Positions 15,696 to 25,062 of a stretch of 28,479 nucleotides of DNA are shown here, in pieces. Source of the stretch: Planctomycetota bacterium (lineage in GTDB: Bacteria; Planctomycetota; Planctomycetia; Pirellulales; Pirellulaceae); NCBI GenBank assembly GCA_026692885.1, contig JAPLNJ010000387.1, forward strand, positions 1 through 28,479. Reading direction: 5' to 3'. A model generated the notes under the pieces. The model did no database searches. It worked only from the letters and a program-made list of their open reading frames with translations, and was not told where the DNA came from. Numbering within the stretch: position 1 is the stretch's first letter; each line of letters starts with the position of its first letter. A program made the translations under genes and the position numbers.

Positions 15696-17309
15696 ATGGA
15701 CGCGTGCGCGACGGGTGGCTGGCTCCTGCGGCGGATAAGCTGTGGTTTGCTCCTGGCGATGTGGGCCAGCGCGGTGGCCGCGGCAGAGCCGTTGACCAAA
15801 GGGCAGGTGCTCCTGGATACCGATTTCGAGAACACGGCGGACGATGCGGCCTGGATCGGGGGCAAGTCCTTCGCCTCCGGCTGGCAAAGCGCCCGGGCGT
15901 TGACCCTGGAAAGCCGGCCCGGCGAGGCAGCGCGCGGCGCTACAGTGCGGCGGGCGCTGGCGGTCGCGTCGCTGCGCGGTTGCACAATCCGGGCGTCGGT
16001 GATGGTCAAGGCCGAGGCCGTCAGCGCCAAGCCCAATCCGTGGAACGGCATCAAGTGCATGTTGGCCATCGAGACGCCCGAGCGAAAGCTCTGGCCGCAG
16101 GCAGCGCTGGACACGGGCACCTTGGATTGGAGGCGAGCGGCCTGTACGGCGCGGATCCCCGCCGACGCGACGGCCGTGTATCTGGTGCTGGGTCTGGAGC
16201 AGGTCACGGGCAAGGTCGCCTTCGATGACCTGAAGATCACCGTGGTCAAGTTGCCGCTGACGATCAAACCGGCACCGGTGGCGGGACCCGTGTATCGCGG
16301 GCACACGCTGCCGAGGCTGCGCGGGGCCATGATCAGTCCGCAGATCGACGAGGACGGCCTGCGCACCTTGGGCCGTGACTGGCACGCGAATCTCGTCCGC
16401 TGGCAGTTGACCCGCCACGGCCGGCCCGGTCAACCGAGTTCGCTGGCGGACTACGAGGCCTGGCTGGACCGCGAGTTGCAGCGTCTGGATGCCGCCCTGC
16501 CGCTGTGCGAGAAGTACGGGCTGCACGTCGTGGTCGATCTGCATTCGCCTCCCGGCGGCAAGGCCACGGTCAGCGGCTACATCGGCACCGACGATCGCCT
16601 GTTCACGGATCGCGCGGCCCAAGACAAATTCGTCGAAATCTGGCAGCGGATCGCCACGCGGTATCGGGGCGCCAAGCCGATCTGGGGCTTCGACCTGGCG
16701 AACGAACCCGTCGAGGACGTGGTCGAAGAAGGCTGTGATGACTGGCACGACCTGGCGGAACGCACGGCGCGGGCAATCCGCGAGATCGATCCGCAGCGGA
16801 CGCTGATTGTGGAAGCCTCGCCCTGGGGATCGCCGGAGAGCCTGGCGGACTTCACGCCGCTGGCCGTACCGAACGTGGTCTACAGCGCCCACATGTACGT
16901 GCCGGGCGAGTTCACGCATCAAGGCGTCCACACCCAGAACCAACCGCCGATGATGTACCCCGGCGAAATCCAGGGCAAGCGGTGGGACAAGGCCGCCCTG
17001 GTCGCAGCTTTGCAACCGGTGATCGACTTCCAGCGCACGTACAACGTCCACATCTACATCGGCGAGTTCAGCGCGATTCGCTGGGCGCCAGGCGACAGTG
17101 CCTGCCGCTACCTGAGCGACGTGATCGACATCTGCGAGGAGCACGGCTGGGACTGGAGCTACCACGCCTTCCGCGAATGGCAGGGCTGGAGCGTCGAGCA
17201 CGGCCCGGACCGTACCGACACCCGTCCCACCACGCAGCCTACCGACCGGCAACGGCTGCTTCGTGACTGGTTCGGCAAGAACGAAAAACCCACCTGGAAC
17301 CAGAGGTAA
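15696..17309 (+). CDS. Exported GH5-family glycoside hydrolase
   Basis: This is a 537-residue protein with a signal peptide ending near SAVAAA (residue 30). Residues 32-190 form a beta-sandwich resembling a carbohydrate-binding module (LLDTDFENTADDAAW ... VYLVLGLEQVTGKVAFDDLKI). The GH5 barrel follows. It includes VVVDLHSPPGG on strand 3, the Asn336-Glu337 acid/base pair in GFDLANEPVE, and the nucleophile Glu457 in IYIGEFSAIRW. GH5 enzymes cleave beta-linked backbones (glucans, mannans, xylans and others), and the subfamily cannot be decided by eye. The start is supported by gaaaggaa about 6 bases upstream. It is divergent from the defence-like cassette and leads the plus-strand run of glycan genes. 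Confidence 0.9.
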   Translation: MDACATGGWLLRRISCGLLLAMWASAVAAAEPLTKGQVLLDTDFENTADDAAWIGGKSFASGWQSARALTLESRPGEAARGATVRRALAVASLRGCTIRASVMVKAEAVSAKPNPWNGIKCMLAIETPERKLWPQAALDTGTLDWRRAACTARIPADATAVYLVLGLEQVTGKVAFDDLKITVVKLPLTIKPAPVAGPVYRGHTLPRLRGAMISPQIDEDGLRTLGRDWHANLVRWQLTRHGRPGQPSSLADYEAWLDRELQRLDAALPLCEKYGLHVVVDLHSPPGGKATVSGYIGTDDRLFTDRAAQDKFVEIWQRIATRYRGAKPIWGFDLANEPVEDVVEEGCDDWHDLAERTARAIREIDPQRTLIVEASPWGSPESLADFTPLAVPNVVYSAHMYVPGEFTHQGVHTQNQPPMMYPGEIQGKRWDKAALVAALQPVIDFQRTYNVHIYIGEFSAIRWAPGDSACRYLSDVIDICEEHGWDWSYHAFREWQGWSVEHGPDRTDTRPTTQPTDRQRLLRDWFGKNEKPTWNQR

Positions 17310-17400
17310 AGTGCCGGCGTGCGTCAAGGCTCTGCCCTGGTATCATCCTGAAATGGACGTACGTGATTCCAGCAGGCCGAGTTGAATTCGACGGAGTCCT

Positions 17401-17457
17401 GTACGACGGCTCTCCGAAGCCGTCGAGATGCCTGACGGGCTCGGAGGCCCGTCGTAC
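17401..17457 (+). repeat. Hairpin related to the MITE-like inner arms
   Basis: Arms gtacgacggctctccga (17401-17417) and tcggaggcccgtcgtac (17441-17457) pair with two mismatches around a 23-base loop. The sequence resembles the inner arms of the 137-bp element (gacggccctccgaggccgtc) but lacks its termini. It lies between the GH5 stop and the beta-helix gene and could act as a terminator-like or mRNA-stabilising structure. Confidence 0.6.
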
Positions 17458-17510
17458 GAAGTGCGGTAGGACCGCAGCGGCGAGGTCGCTCTCTGCGGAA
17501 AGGACATCGA

Positions 17511-20321
17511 ATGAACCAAGCAAGGGGGAAAAAACGCATGAGACGTTGTTACCATTTTCTTCTGTTCGTGCCGCTCTGCGGCGCTTCGCTGGCGGCCGAT
17601 ATGCATGTCTCGCCAACCGGCTCTGACGATCACGCGGGGACGTCGGCGGCGCCCGTACAGACCTTGGAGAAAGCCCGCGTCCTGGCCCAAGCACTTCGTA
17701 AGGGCCACCCCACAGAGGCCGTCAACATTCTCCTGCATCCCGGCACGCACACGATTCGGAAGACGGTCGCGTTCAAACCGGAAGATTCCGGAACGGCGGA
17801 AGCCCCTCTGAACATCCTCGCCTGGCGCGATCCGGCGGCCCCGGACGCGCGGCCGCACCTGGTGGGTGGTGCGCTCATCACCGGTTGGAAGAAGGGCACG
17901 TTCAACGGCCGGGCGGATGTCTTTCGGGCCGACCTGAAACCGCTGGCACTCACGGTCCCCTTCAGGCAGGTGTATCTTAACGGGAAACGTCTGACCTGGG
18001 CCCGCTACCCCAACGAGGACAGGGACCACCCCTATTCCGGCGGCTGGGCCTACGTGGACGGCGTCCGTCCGCCCATGTACCAGGACATCGAGGGAGAACG
18101 CACCGACACGGTGGTCCTGAGGGCCAAAGATGCGCGCTCATGGTCGCGGCCGCAGGACGGGGAAGTCTGCATCTTTCCCCGCTACAACTGGTGGAACCGC
18201 ATCGAAAAGATCGCGGCCTACGATCCCCCGACCCGCACCATCACGCTCGCGACAAAGATGCAGTACGCGGCACGCCCCGAAGACCGTTTCTGCGTCACGG
18301 GCATGCGGGAAGAACTGGACGCTCCCGGCGAATGGTTCCAAGACGTGGAAAATCAGAAGCTCTATCTGATCCCACCCGCCGGGGCGGATCTGGCCAAGGA
18401 CGTGGTGACCGCCCCCACGGTAAACAACATCCTGGACTTCTACAAGACCCACCACGTCCGCGTCCGCGGGCTCGAACTGAGCTGCGCCGAGCAGTGTGCA
18501 TTCCGTTTCTCCGACTGCGACTACGCGGTGGTCGAAAAGTGCTCGATTCACGACTTGGGTTACTTCCAAGGTTCCGCCGTTTCCTTGGACCGCGGCGCGC
18601 ATGGCACGGTTCGCGGTTGCGACATCTGGAATATCGGCGGGCATGGCGTCTCGGTCAACGGTGGCAACCAGGTCAAGCTGGAGCGTTGCGAGCACGTGGT
18701 CGACAACTGCTACATCCACCATGTTGGACAATTCAACCGCCACGGCATCGGGGTGATGCTCGGCGGCGTCGGCATCCGCGTCGCGCACAATCTGATTCAC
18801 GACATGCCGCGCTGCGGCATCTTTCACGGCGGAGCGCTCAACACCCTGGAATACAACCGCATCCGCCACTGCAACCTGGAAATGGAGGACACGGGCTGTA
18901 CCTACACCGGAGGCTGGTGTGGCGGCTGGCAGACTATCCGGTACAACCACTGCACGGACAGCATCGGGTTCGACAATCACGGCCGGTTCTTCGTGTTCGC
19001 CTGGGGCATCTATCTGGATGAAAGCGGCTGCGGCAACGACGTCTACGGCAATCTCGTGGAACGCTGCCAGGTCGGCGCGATGCACCTCCACAACGCGCGG
19101 GAGAACCACATCTACAACAACATCTTCGCCAACAACGCCGGTCCCCAGGGCAAGACCCACCAGCTTTCGCTGCAGACCTGGAACAATTCCCCCAGCGGCG
19201 TCTTTCTGCGCGACCGGCAGCCGAAGATGCTCAAGGAATACGAGCAGCTGATGACCAATCCCGCGTGGGCGGCCATGCGCGGCATGCAGGTATCGCCAGC
19301 GAACCCCTTCCTTCCCGACGGCACGATCATGCGGGGTAACAGGATCACGCGGAACATCTTCTACTACCCCCACCAGCCGGACTCCCGCTACATTTCCGAG
19401 AACGGCGTGAACCTCCAGCACAACACCATCGATTCCAACACGGTTTGGAACGGAGGGACGGTGCCCGTGAAGACGGGCAAGCAGGCATTCAAGAAGGCTC
19501 TGGCCGACCTGACCGACAAGATCCCGAATGCCGATTTCTCGCGCCGTCTCGCGCCGGAAGAAATCGCCCAAGCCCCCGACCGCACCGTGGCTGCTGACTG
19601 GCGCTGGTACCAAAAGATCTTCCCAGACCTCCAATCGCAGATCGTCACGGCGGGGGGCAAGCACGCCTTGCGACTGCCCGGCGCGTTCAATAGTGAGAAG
19701 AAATACATCCGGAACACCTGCGTCCGATCGACGCCCTTCACGCTGGCGGCCGGCAAGAACTACCGCCTCACCTTCCAATTGCGTCACGAGAACGCGACCG
19801 GCGAGCTGGTCGCCCGTTTTGTTTGCGAGAATCAGGGCCTGTGGAAGGCGTTCGGCTCGCGAGGCTTCCTGAAACGTTCGGATATGTCGGACGTCACCAC
19901 GGCGACAGACGGGATCAAATGCCAGACCGGGTTTCGGTTGCCGAAACCCGGCGAGGCGGATTACGACGCTCGCGTGACCGAGCTGACGCTGCAGTTCCAG
20001 TTCAACTCCAGCCAGGGCTGGGCGGAAATCAGCGACCTGCACCTGGACGAAGTGGAACCGGCGACGGAATGGGAAGCGTGGCAGATGGCGGGGGCCGACA
20101 CGCATTCGGTCGTCGCGGACCCGCTGTTCGTCGACCCGGAACACGGCGACTTCACGCTCCAGCCGGAATCCCCCGCCCTGAAGCTCGGTTTTGAGCCGAT
20201 TCCGTTCGGCGAAATCGGCCCGTATCAGGACGACACCCGCGCGACATGGCCCCTTCGGGAAGCCGAGGGCGTACGTGAAAACCCGCAATGGCTGGAGTCC
20301 GTCCTTATCGACAAATCGTGA
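17511..20321 (+). CDS. Right-handed parallel beta-helix protein (GH141/GH120-like)
   Basis: The product has 936 residues. A signal peptide precedes [20 protein letters not shown], the usual opening of secreted beta-helix glycosidases and lyases. The central part (about 300-560) consists of short beta-helix coils rich in Asn, His and Gly, for example [15 protein letters not shown] and [14 protein letters not shown]. Residues 730-880 look like an inserted beta-sandwich, with NFSRRLAP-like and [18 protein letters not shown] stretches. The chain ends with a motif [14 protein letters not shown] shared with the second beta-helix protein. A family such as GH141 (fucosidase/xylanase) or GH120 is plausible, but a polysaccharide lyase cannot be excluded. 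ATG 17511 has a gaaagga ribosome site. ATG 17538 is an alternative with a shorter signal peptide. Confidence 0.8.
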   Translation: MNQARGKKRMRRCYHFLLFVPLCGASLAADMHVSPTGSDDHAGTSAAPVQTLEKARVLAQALRKGHPTEAVNILLHPGTHTIRKTVAFKPEDSGTAEAPLNILAWRDPAAPDARPHLVGGALITGWKKGTFNGRADVFRADLKPLALTVPFRQVYLNGKRLTWARYPNEDRDHPYSGGWAYVDGVRPPMYQDIEGERTDTVVLRAKDARSWSRPQDGEVCIFPRYNWWNRIEKIAAYDPPTRTITLATKMQYAARPEDRFCVTGMREELDAPGEWFQDVENQKLYLIPPAGADLAKDVVTAPTVNNILDFYKTHHVRVRGLELSCAEQCAFRFSDCDYAVVEKCSIHDLGYFQGSAVSLDRGAHGTVRGCDIWNIGGHGVSVNGGNQVKLERCEHVVDNCYIHHVGQFNRHGIGVMLGGVGIRVAHNLIHDMPRCGIFHGGALNTLEYNRIRHCNLEMEDTGCTYTGGWCGGWQTIRYNHCTDSIGFDNHGRFFVFAWGIYLDESGCGNDVYGNLVERCQVGAMHLHNARENHIYNNIFANNAGPQGKTHQLSLQTWNNSPSGVFLRDRQPKMLKEYEQLMTNPAWAAMRGMQVSPANPFLPDGTIMRGNRITRNIFYYPHQPDSRYISENGVNLQHNTIDSNTVWNGGTVPVKTGKQAFKKALADLTDKIPNADFSRRLAPEEIAQAPDRTVAADWRWYQKIFPDLQSQIVTAGGKHALRLPGAFNSEKKYIRNTCVRSTPFTLAAGKNYRLTFQLRHENATGELVARFVCENQGLWKAFGSRGFLKRSDMSDVTTATDGIKCQTGFRLPKPGEADYDARVTELTLQFQFNSSQGWAEISDLHLDEVEPATEWEAWQMAGADTHSVVADPLFVDPEHGDFTLQPESPALKLGFEPIPFGEIGPYQDDTRATWPLREAEGVRENPQWLESVLIDKS

Positions 20322-20524
20322 TCGCACGCCGAGCGGTCCGCACGATGCACGTGAAGCCGGCTCGTGCGGTTCTTCCGCGTGGGCTTGTGCGAGGCCAAAG
20401 GGAATCCTCTCGACCGTCCTCGTATCAACCGCGTGGTCTGTCGCCGAGAGACGACTTCGCCCATGCTGCTTTCCGTTGGTATCCGCAAGAATTCACAAAT
20501 CTAGACACAAGGAAAAGGAACCAC
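20322..20524. other. Intergenic stretch with one 8-bp-stem hairpin
   Basis: This spacer between the beta-helix and sialidase genes has no supported gene. It contains a perfect inverted repeat, ccgcacga at 20338-20345 and tcgtgcgg at 20362-20369. The ribosome site of the next gene (aaggaaaagg) lies at its right end. The sialidase frame is open through this stretch, but the translated sequence there is Arg/Pro-rich and unlike any leader. Confidence 0.5.
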
Positions 20525-21697
20525 ATGAGACTCCCGTTTTTCACAGTGGCGTTGCTTTACGCGGCCGGTATGGCAAGCGGCGCACCACCGCCGGATGATC
20601 TGAAAGCCCGCTGGCGGAAAGAAGCGGAGTTTCCGGTCGTTGACCTGTCACGCGAGACTCAGCGTCAGGTCGTAATTGCCGAGGGCACGCCCAGTGTCTA
20701 TCAAGGGCACCCGATGACCGTGCTGATGTCCGACGGCAAGACCATTTTCGTTGTCTGGTGTATCAATCATGGCGGCAAGGCGGGACCGCTGGCTTGCAGC
20801 GCAGACGGCGGCCAAACGTGGACGCGTTTGGACGACCGCTTGCCGCCGGGGTTTCGGAATCACGAAAACTGCCCGAGCATCTACCGCCTGAGCGATCCTC
20901 AGGGCAAGGAACGGCTGTGGGTTTTCTCGGCGTGGATCGGGCGGTTTGGCGAGCCGATGCCGAGCATCATGAGTGAGGATGGTGGCCAGACCTGGAAGGA
21001 ACTGCCGCCGCTGGGCCAGGCGTTCCGCTGCGTGATGACGTTCAGCAGCGTGGTCCAGCTCAAGGACGGTTCGTATCTGGGAATGTACCATCGCGGGCCG
21101 GACGGCGCGGATCGCGCTCCGCTGGAAGTCTTGCAGTCGGTCACGAGGGACGGTGGATTCACGTGGTCCGAGCCGCGCTCGGTAGCCAAAGTCGATGGCA
21201 AGAACCCTTGCGAGCCATTCGTGTTCCGTTCGCCGGACGGCGGCGAGCTGTGCTGTCTCATGCGTGAGAACGCACACAAGGGATACAGCCTGATGATGTT
21301 CAGCCGCGACGAGGGCCTTACTTGGAGCGTACCGGTCGATACTTCGTGGGGGCTGACCGGCGACCGTCATCGGGGCACGTACGCGAAAGACGGTCGCCTG
21401 GTGATTGCTTTCCGCGACCAGGCGCCGCTGTCGCCCAGCAGAGGCCATTTTGTCGCGTGGGTCGGCACGTACGACGATATCAAGCAGGGCAAGCCCGGAC
21501 AGTATCGCGTCAAGCTCCTGCATAGCTTTGCGGGAGGCGATTGCGGCTATCCGGGTGTAGAACAGTTGCCTGACGGCACGATCGTCGCCACGACCTACAT
21601 CAAGTATTGGAACGACGCCCGCAAACACTCCGTGGTTTGCACCCGTTTTCGTCTGGAGGAAACCGATGCAAGGCTTCCAACCGGCGCAAGACCATAA
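20525..21697 (+). CDS. Exported sialidase-like BNR-repeat protein
   Basis: This is a 390-residue protein from ATG 20525, chosen because a strong ribosome site and a signal peptide ([19 protein letters not shown]) start there. The open frame extends a further 79 codons upstream without support. Four Asp-box (BNR) motifs are visible: [24 protein letters not shown] and SRDEGLTW, spaced as in six-bladed sialidase propellers. The family (GH33-like, exo-alpha-sialidase annotation) covers enzymes that remove sialic or other acidic sugars. Many environmental members are uncharacterised, and I cannot confirm the full Arg triad. It sits between two paralogous beta-helix genes and is probably co-transcribed with the second one 44 bases downstream. 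Confidence 0.82.
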   Translation: MRLPFFTVALLYAAGMASGAPPPDDLKARWRKEAEFPVVDLSRETQRQVVIAEGTPSVYQGHPMTVLMSDGKTIFVVWCINHGGKAGPLACSADGGQTWTRLDDRLPPGFRNHENCPSIYRLSDPQGKERLWVFSAWIGRFGEPMPSIMSEDGGQTWKELPPLGQAFRCVMTFSSVVQLKDGSYLGMYHRGPDGADRAPLEVLQSVTRDGGFTWSEPRSVAKVDGKNPCEPFVFRSPDGGELCCLMRENAHKGYSLMMFSRDEGLTWSVPVDTSWGLTGDRHRGTYAKDGRLVIAFRDQAPLSPSRGHFVAWVGTYDDIKQGKPGQYRVKLLHSFAGGDCGYPGVEQLPDGTIVATTYIKYWNDARKHSVVCTRFRLEETDARLPTGARP

Positions 21698-21741
21698 CTG
21701 GTGACGACACATTTGAATGGAAACTCTTCCGGAGGTGAAAC

Positions 21742-23943
21742 ATGGTGAAGTGCTTATCGCTGTGGCTTGTTTTAGGAATGGTTTCGTGTGCGTACGCCGA
21801 ACGGCAAATCTACTTGTCGGCAGATGCGGCGGTCGGCGGCGATGGTAGTCGCCACAAGCCCTACCAAACGCTGACGCAAGCGCGTGATGGGATCCGCGCA
21901 CTTCGCAAGGCGGGAACGCTGAACAGCGGCGAAGCAGTGACGGTGGTTGTGGAACCCGGCGTTTATCCGTTGCAGGCATCCTTTGAACTGACTGCTGCGG
22001 ACAGCGGCGCAGCGGAAACGCCGGTGGTCTACCGGGCCCGCGAAAGCGGCAAAACACGGTTTCAGGGCGGCGTTGCGTTGGAACCTGCTTCTTTCAAGCC
22101 CGTCACCGATGCGGCCGTGCTGTCACGCTTGGACCCGGCGGTGCGAGAGAGGCTGCGCGTGTGCGACCTCTCAGCCAAAGTGTCGACCGCATTTCCTGAG
22201 TTCAAGACTGCCTTTCAGGGAGCGCCGGTGGCTCCTTGGCTGTATGTTAACCGGCGCCCCATGACACTGGCCCGTTGGCCCAACGCCACCGCCACGGATG
22301 CCGGGTGGGCAGGTTTCGCCAAGGCCGTCGATACCGGGCTGCCCAAGCCCGAGGCAACGGACCCCGCCTTGCGCAAACCACATCCGGGTTCTTTCCTGTT
22401 CGACGACTTGCGGCCGGCACGCTGGAATCTGTCGGAAGGCGTCTGGCTACTCGGGTACTGGACGCATGACTGGAGCGATGAAGTGATCCGCATCGCCTCC
22501 TACGACAAGGAACAGAAGGTCATCACGTTGGCGGCGCCGCACTCGTACGGCATCAACGCCGGCACCTGGGGCGCGGGAACACGCCGCTTCTTTGCCATGA
22601 ACGCGTTAGAGGAGTTGGACGCTCCAGGCGAATGGTACCTGGATCGCTCCCGCAAGCTGCTCTACTTCTACCCCGAAGGCGATCTGAGCACGGCGGAAAT
22701 CGTTCTGGCGACCTTGACCGAACCGCTGGTCAAAGTGAATGGTGCGAAATACGTGAAGTTCGTGGGCTTGAATTTTGAGTACGGCCACGCCGATGGAATT
22801 ATCGCCCGGAACACCGAGCACTTGGAAATCGCTGGCTGTGTGGTGGCAAATCTGGCTGGCGGCGGCATTTCGCTCGACGGTTCAGCCAGTACGGTGCGTT
22901 CCTGTGAGGTGTTCAATCTCGGCCGGGGTGGCATCTCACTGGGCGGCGGGGATCGCAAGTCGTTGACACCGGCCAAGAACCTCGCGGAGAACAACCACAT
23001 CCACCACTTCGGCATCTTTCAACGCACCTACGCGCCGGGAATCGGCGTAAACGGTTGCGGCCAGACCGCCCGCAACAACAGTATCCACGACGCGCCGCAC
23101 AACGCCGTCCTGTACGGCGGCAACGAACATCTGTTGGAACGCAACGAAGTCTATCGGGTGGTCATGGAGACCGGTGATGCCGGCGCGTTCTACACCGGCC
23201 GGGACTGGACGAGCCAGGGCAACGTGCTACGGAACAATTACATTCATGACCTCGGCAGCGGCCACGCCGAGCATGTGAATACGATGGGGATCTATCTCGA
23301 TGACTGCGATTGCGGCGACACGCTGGTGGGCAATGTGTTCTACCGCGCGGGCCGAGCGATCATGATCGGCGGTGGCCGCGATAACCCCGTCCTGAACAAC
23401 CTCGTTGTGGATTGCCCGATCGGCCTGCACATCGACTCGCGCGGCATGACGTGGAAGCAATGGAACAACCCTGCGGATAGCAGTTGGTCCTTGGAAGCCA
23501 AGGCCCAGCAGTTCAACTATACCCAACCGCCGTGGAGCACCAAGTATCCGCGTCTGGCGGCGATCATGCACGAAGCGCCGCGCGAACCCCTGGGCAATCC
23601 AATTCGCCGCAATGTGTTCGTCGACTGCACCAAGCAGGTCTGCAGCTTTGACGGCAACGTGAAGAAACTGCTCGACAAGTTCGAGATCGCTGACAATTTG
23701 GCAGTGAACACGACCGGAGCTGTCAAGAATATGGCGCAACCGGTCGAAGTCAAGGGCTTCGCCAATCTTGCAGGCACCGCGGGCAAGCCGATCAAGCTCG
23801 GTCTTGGCGACGTGACAATCCAGGACTTCTCGTCGCGCTGGCAGGCGTGGATCCAAAAAGAGATCCCGTCGTTCGAGACGATCCCCTTTGAAAAGATCGG
23901 GCTGTACAAAGACGATTATCGACACACGTTGCCGCCGCGCTGA
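21742..23943 (+). CDS. Second right-handed beta-helix protein (GH141-like)
   Basis: The product has 733 residues with signal peptide MVKCLSLWLVLGMVSCAYA and a good ribosome site (ggaggtgaaac). It is a diverged paralogue of the product of 17511-20321. Shared blocks include ADSGAAETP versus [24 protein letters not shown] versus [24 protein letters not shown] versus ELDAPGEWF, and the C-terminal PFEKIGLYKDDYR versus [13 protein letters not shown]. Beta-helix coils rich in Asn/His/Gly run from about 330 to 560 (NHIHHFGIFQRTYAPGIGVN, GIYLDDCDCGDTLVGN). It lacks the inserted beta-sandwich of its paralogue, explaining the 200-residue length difference. A GH141-like glycosidase is the best guess. The PHP-domain remnant begins within 40 bases of its stop. 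Confidence 0.82.
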   Translation: MVKCLSLWLVLGMVSCAYAERQIYLSADAAVGGDGSRHKPYQTLTQARDGIRALRKAGTLNSGEAVTVVVEPGVYPLQASFELTAADSGAAETPVVYRARESGKTRFQGGVALEPASFKPVTDAAVLSRLDPAVRERLRVCDLSAKVSTAFPEFKTAFQGAPVAPWLYVNRRPMTLARWPNATATDAGWAGFAKAVDTGLPKPEATDPALRKPHPGSFLFDDLRPARWNLSEGVWLLGYWTHDWSDEVIRIASYDKEQKVITLAAPHSYGINAGTWGAGTRRFFAMNALEELDAPGEWYLDRSRKLLYFYPEGDLSTAEIVLATLTEPLVKVNGAKYVKFVGLNFEYGHADGIIARNTEHLEIAGCVVANLAGGGISLDGSASTVRSCEVFNLGRGGISLGGGDRKSLTPAKNLAENNHIHHFGIFQRTYAPGIGVNGCGQTARNNSIHDAPHNAVLYGGNEHLLERNEVYRVVMETGDAGAFYTGRDWTSQGNVLRNNYIHDLGSGHAEHVNTMGIYLDDCDCGDTLVGNVFYRAGRAIMIGGGRDNPVLNNLVVDCPIGLHIDSRGMTWKQWNNPADSSWSLEAKAQQFNYTQPPWSTKYPRLAAIMHEAPREPLGNPIRRNVFVDCTKQVCSFDGNVKKLLDKFEIADNLAVNTTGAVKNMAQPVEVKGFANLAGTAGKPIKLGLGDVTIQDFSSRWQAWIQKEIPSFETIPFEKIGLYKDDYRHTLPPR

Positions 23944-23980
23944 ATGCTCCGCGCCAACCTCAACGACTAACGATCAACAG

Positions 23981-24778
23981 GTCCACGCGAATTTCATCAA
24001 TGTCCGGGAGGTCTTCCCGTATATTTCCGCGGCCACACCCCGGGAGTTCTTCGAACGCACGTTCGCGAAAGGGCGGGCGGCCTACGCGGGGCAGAACTAC
24101 CTGTTCACGGCGAACCATCCGCTTTGGAAGTACTACGACTACTCCCCCGCCGACCTGATCGCGCTTCCGCAGATTCGCCTGTTCGAGTTGAACAACAACG
24201 ACATTGCTGGCGGGTTCGACGAACATCCGCAGGGCTGGAAACCGGAGAAATTCTGGGACGTCGTCAACGCCTATCGGACCGCGCATGACCAACCGCTGCT
24301 GTTGGGCTTGGGAACCGACGACCGTCATTCCTACGGCCCATCGCCCAAAGCCTGGACCGTGGTTCGAGCGGCAAGTCTCTGCACCAAGGATCTGTTGGAA
24401 GCGATTTCCGCCGGAGATTTCTACGCCTCCAACGGACTGGATTTCTCGGACATTCAATTCGACGGCAAGACGCTCTCGGTCAAGATCAACGTCCGGGAGG
24501 AAGGCTCCTACCGAATTCTGTTCCTCGGCACGAAGCAGGACTACGACGCCTCCAGCCGGGTGGTCCAGGTGCAGCAAGGCCCCCGCTGCCCGGCGCGGAA
24601 GATCGACGTCTATTCGGACAAGATCGGCGTGGTCCTGGATACGGTGGCGGGCACGGAAGGCGCCTACACGCTCAAGTCGGACGATCTGTACGTCCGGGCG
24701 AAGATCGTCAAGGTCGCCGCAGACCTCAAGCCCGACTGGCAGTCCCAACCCGCCGCATGGACCCAGCCCTACAAGTAG
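23981..24778 (+). pseudogene. PHP-domain protein, N-terminus missing
   Basis: From about 23981 the frame reads ANFINVREVFPY, then YLFTANHPLWKYYDYSPADL, FELNNNDIAGGFDEHP, and LLLGLGTDDRHSYGPSP. A further block is RAASLCTKDLLEAISAGDFY. These are the later metal-site and substrate blocks of exported PHP (polymerase and histidinol phosphatase) phosphoesterase-like proteins. A C-terminal beta-rich region ends at TAG 24776-24778. The opening His-x-His-containing part, a signal peptide and any Met codon are all absent; the open frame upstream only overlaps the end of the beta-helix gene. The gene therefore lost its first third or so and is unlikely to be expressed as an enzyme. Confidence 0.7.
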
Positions 24779-24817
24779 TCTGGGCTCGGCCGGAATGCTG
24801 CTGAACCAGCACGTGAA

Positions 24818-25027
24818 GCAGGCGTCCCTGAAGCCCACTGCTGTGAACATCTTTGCATCGTCCAAAATTCGTCAATCGCTCTGGTTACGAGGCTCTGCCT
24901 CGTAACCCACTGGACGCGAGGCTCCGCCTCGCAAGTAGGCCGGCAGAGCCGGCAATGCAGTGTGTTCCCAGGCAGAGCCTGGGAACGAGGGTTTCCAAGA
25001 TGTTCACAGCAGGCGTCCCTGAAGCCC
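24818..25027. repeat. Four-hairpin cluster framed by inverted and direct repeats
   Basis: Four perfect short hairpins follow one another at 24885-24907, 24916-24932, 24939-24953 and 24964-24986. Each has a three-base loop (tct, tcc, aga, aga) and arms such as gaggc/gcctc. They are framed by a 15-bp inverted repeat, tgctgtgaacatctt (24839-24853) and aagatgttcacagca (24997-25011). A 19-bp direct repeat, gcaggcgtccctgaagccc, occurs at 24818-24836 and 25009-25027. The cluster fills the gap between two converging genes and could end transcription from both sides. Confidence 0.8.
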
Positions 25028-25062
25028 GTCCTGCTGGCCACTTCTTTCGCAGCGGCGCTGCT

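Noticed and set aside
15657..17327. Antisense open frame of 556 codons opposite the GH5 gene
   Set aside because: The GH5 catalytic motifs on the plus strand settle the coding strand.
18138..20327. Antisense open frame of 729 codons opposite the beta-helix gene
   Set aside because: Long antisense frames are expected in high-GC coding DNA. The product is Val/Arg/Asp-rich without recognisable motifs, whereas the plus-strand protein has a signal peptide and family blocks.
20331..20375. Hairpin resembling group II intron domain V (gagc ... gtgcggttc)
   Set aside because: The lower stem matches by eye, but three extra bases interrupt the conserved 5' strand. The apical stem-GNRA loop does not pair. 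No domain VI or reverse transcriptase is present.
24883..24990. Possible CRISPR-like array
   Set aside because: The units are different hairpins, not one conserved repeat with unique spacers. No cas gene is present.
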